Shown one piece after another: positions 62,098 to 64,000 of a stretch of DNA of 64,000 nucleotides. The notes beneath the pieces are model-generated. The model did not search any database and was not told the origin of the DNA. It saw only the letters and a program-made list of their open reading frames with translations. Source of the stretch: Salinibacillus aidingensis (GTDB lineage Bacteria > Bacillota > Bacilli > Bacillales > Alkalibacillaceae). Position numbers and translations under genes: made by a program. How positions within the stretch are numbered: the stretch's first letter is position 1; the number at the start of each line of letters is the position of its first letter. The DNA is taken from the NCBI RefSeq assembly GCF_039522525.1, contig NZ_BAAADO010000008.1:1-64000 (forward strand), given 5' to 3'.

Positions 62098-62439
62098 TCA
62101 CTTTATAAACAATTTTGATTTTCGAAATACATGGGATAGGCTTTTTTTCACTTGGAAAAAGTTCAGTTCCCGGGCAGGATATCTGGCTATAATCACATAA
62201 TCATACTGCTGCTTGATTTCATGATCCAGTTCTAACAGAGCTTGTCTTATATAACGTTTGACCTGATTTCTTAAAACAGCATTTCCAAGTCGCTTTCCAA
62301 CAGACAGCCCTACCCTGAAATGCTGCTGCTCTGGTTTATGATAATAATAAAGAACAAATTGACGATTTGCAAAGGATTTTCCTTTTTTAAAAACCGTTTG
62401 AAACTCTTTATTCTTTTTAATTCGATAAGCCTTTTTCAT
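62098..62439 (-). CDS. rnpA: Ribonuclease P protein component
   Basis: The 113-residue basic protein has the RnpA signature (KRLGNAVLRNQVKRYIRQAL) and FQTVFKKGKSFANRQFVLYY. It binds the catalytic RNA and aids 5-prime tRNA maturation. Between rpmH and yidC as in most bacteria. Confidence 0.96.
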   Translation of the reverse strand: MKKAYRIKKNKEFQTVFKKGKSFANRQFVLYYYHKPEQQHFRVGLSVGKRLGNAVLRNQVKRYIRQALLELDHEIKQQYDYVIIARYPARELNFFQVKKSLSHVFRKSKLFIK

Positions 62440-62611
62440 CCCCTATTCACTCCAACAAAACAAAGACATCATTGCTAGTATTTCCAATTGAACAAATGTA
62501 AATAACTTTACGGACTACAATATTTTTCCTTATTTAAGGGATGCTGGTTCCAACTGCATCTGATCCTGTTAAATCGTTATAAAAATCAAATACAATATCT
62601 ATTTTAAACTG

Positions 62612-62640
62612 AAAAAAAGACCACTGATGGATTCAGTGGC
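62612..62640 (-). terminator. Terminator/attenuator between rpmH and rnpA
   Basis: CCACTGA pairs with TCAGTGG across five bases, followed by TCTTTTTTT on the minus strand, starting at the rpmH stop codon. It probably reduces read-through into rnpA. Confidence 0.75.
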
Positions 62641-62775
62641 CTATGCGGATAAATTCTTTCTTCCCTTACGACGACGACGAGCTAAAACTTTACGGCCATT
62701 TTTAGAGCTCATGCGTGCTCTAAAACCGTGAACTTTGTTACGTTTACGTTTTTTAGGTTGGTACGTACGTTTCAT
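62641..62775 (-). CDS. rpmH: 50S ribosomal protein L34
   Basis: A 44-residue protein too short for usual ORF lists. It reads MKRTYQPKKRKRNKVHGF, then RARMSSKNGRKVLARRRRKG, ending in RKNLSA, the canonical L34 sequence. The start has an AGGAGG site upstream. It borders oriC. Confidence 0.97.
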   Translation of the reverse strand: MKRTYQPKKRKRNKVHGFRARMSSKNGRKVLARRRRKGRKNLSA

Positions 62776-63600
62776 TATATATACACCTCCTGAGGAAAGT
62801 TGTATTCAGTTATAGAAGATTACCGGTCAGCAATCCAGAAACACCTTTCCATACCTGAAGCAGGCATCAAAGGCGTAAGACAATCCAGTTCATTATATAT
62901 AATGTACGTATAAGATGTCAATAGTAAGAATAGTCATGACTGTCGATCAGAACTCTATTTAATAGACTCCTGCAGGTTTTCACTGTTCGGTATTTTTTCT
63001 CCCCATCATTCAAAGCGAACTTTAAGATAAATTTTATCCTCCTGATATTATCTTTAGTTATTACATTCATCCACATTCTTATTGAAGCACCTTTTCTTTA
63101 GAAATAATCCCCATGTGAATAACTCTGAAATACAGCCTGTACAACTTATCCACACGCTTTGTCGAATAAATTTATTCGCAAAATTTCTATCCACAGCAAA
63201 AATCGACATTTTATACACAAAATCTAGTGCTGTGCATAATTTTTTTCTACAACCCGTTGAATTTGTGGATAACTGAGTAAATCGCATTGAAACTAAGGGT
63301 TTTATTTGGTATCATATTTGTGTTTAACTAGTTTATATATGAATTTGTATTTAATCTTTTCCACAGCTGTGGATAATGTGTGGACATTTATTCACAGATA
63401 TGTTTACAGGGTTATGCACAAAAATGTGGATAATGTCGATAATTGTCTTATCTTATGGTGAATTCGCGTATCTGTTATCCACAACCTGAAATTGCTTTTT
63501 TTCGCTATCATTACCTGTCTTTTTACTGTCCTAATCCTTATTTTATTTCTGTAATGTTTATTTATGACTATTTTCTCCTCAGGGAAAAGAGGTGATCGTT
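62776..63600. other. oriC region upstream of dnaA
   Basis: Between rpmH and dnaA are exact DnaA boxes TTATCCACA at 63146-63154, 63264-63272 (inverse), 63368-63376 (inverse), 63425-63433 (inverse) and 63475-63483. One-mismatch boxes lie at 63067, 63187, 63211, 63231, 63357, 63388, 63412 and 63434. This is the incA/incB-like half of the bipartite Bacillus origin; the unwinding half would lie past dnaA, outside the window. dnaA autoregulation is expected through these boxes. Confidence 0.9.
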
Positions 63601-64000
63601 TTGGAGAATATTGAAGAATTGTGGAAGAAAACACTGGAAACGATTGAAGGTAAAATCAGTAAACCCAGTTTTGATACATGGCTGAAGTCCACCGAAGCAA
63701 AATCCATTGAAAAAGACACGATTGTAATTGCAGCTCCCAATGAATTTGCACGTGATTGGCTGGAAAACAGTTATTCAACGCTGATTTCCAATACTCTTCA
63801 TGAAGTAACTGGCAGCAAACTGAACCCTAAGTTTGTTATTCCCGAAAAGGAAAAAGCTGAAGAGGATACAAAAAAGCCGGTTAAACCAGCTCCGAATATT
63901 TCTGGTTCCTCCAATCAATCGACAAAAACTATGTTAAATTCAAAATATACCTTTGATACCTTTGTTATAGGATCGGGAAATCGCTTCGCACATGCGGCTT
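63601..64000 (+). CDS. dnaA: Chromosomal replication initiator DnaA (5-prime part)
   Basis: The frame starts with TTG at 63601 after AGAGGTGAT and runs to the window end (133 codons seen). Residues 1-80 are domain I (MENIEELWKKTLETIEGKIS, WLKSTEAKSIEKDTIVIAAPNEFARDWLENSY), which binds helicase-loading partners. A Lys/Pro/Ser linker (domain II) follows, then the beginning of domain III (YTFDTFVIGSGNRFAHAA). The ATPase and DNA-binding parts are outside the window. The TTG start is also used by B. subtilis dnaA. Confidence 0.98.
   Translation, partial: MENIEELWKKTLETIEGKISKPSFDTWLKSTEAKSIEKDTIVIAAPNEFARDWLENSYSTLISNTLHEVTGSKLNPKFVIPEKEKAEEDTKKPVKPAPNISGSSNQSTKTMLNSKYTFDTFVIGSGNRFAHAA

Overview
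The window is the stretch immediately left of the replication origin of a low-GC, endospore-forming member of the Bacillaceae. The right half keeps the Bacillus origin gene order: dnaA start, oriC, rpmH, rnpA, yidC/spoIIIJ, jag, mnmE, mnmG, rsmG, noc, parA/soj, parB/spo0J, yyaC, ychF, rpsF-ssb-rpsR, yybS-gdpP-rplI-dnaB(dnaC), purA, tRNA-Phe, walR-K-H-I-J, htrA, rlmH. Sporulation-linked genes (yyaC, spoIIIJ-type yidC, soj/spo0J) indicate a spore former. Several features recall salt-tolerant relatives of Bacillus, but I cannot name a genus from sequence alone.

Layout. 0-7 kb: AT-rich accessory DNA with a possibly broken PD-(D/E)XK protein, a membrane protein, a GNAT acetyltransferase, an AraC-type regulator, a decayed VOC gene and a DUF3231 protein. 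7-17 kb: an apparent lipoteichoic-acid group (diacylglycerol glycosyltransferase, Spinster-like MFS transporter, LtaS-type synthase), an SDR dehydrogenase, a secreted glycerophosphodiesterase and a phytase-like secreted protein. 17-23 kb: a membrane-anchored PD-(D/E)XK protein, a PerR-box-controlled Dps, a second GNAT gene behind a frameshifted leader ORF, gene remnants and three orphan membrane or lipoprotein genes. 23-28 kb: a Gfo/Idh/MocA oxidoreductase and a mannose-family PTS (IIAB, IIC, IID, DUF956) with two candidate cre sites. 28-38 kb: rlmH, a DnaA-box cluster, htrA, the WalRK operon, an M23/LysM/G5 peptidase and tRNA-Phe. 38-64 kb: the core origin region, with a small accessory island at 40.7-42.3 kb.

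How it fits together. Three parS palindromes (50.3, 53.2 and 56.0 kb) flank soj-spo0J and noc and serve chromosome segregation. DnaA boxes cluster at oriC and again between rlmH and htrA. WalRK and the M23 peptidase are cell-wall functions, and the glycosyltransferase/MFS/LtaS group is an envelope function. purA carries a PurR box, dps a PerR box, and the PTS cre sites, so several regulatory circuits can be read directly.

The most unexplained material is repetitive. (i) A structured 51-157 bp repeat with fixed ends occurs four times. (ii) A GGTACC-type palindrome family is confined to the accessory 7-23 kb segment. (iii) A 38-bp direct repeat flanks a long hairpin between ychF and rpsF, and its edge supplies the likely rpsF -35 box. 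No CRISPR array, rRNA operon, prophage or intact insertion sequence was seen.
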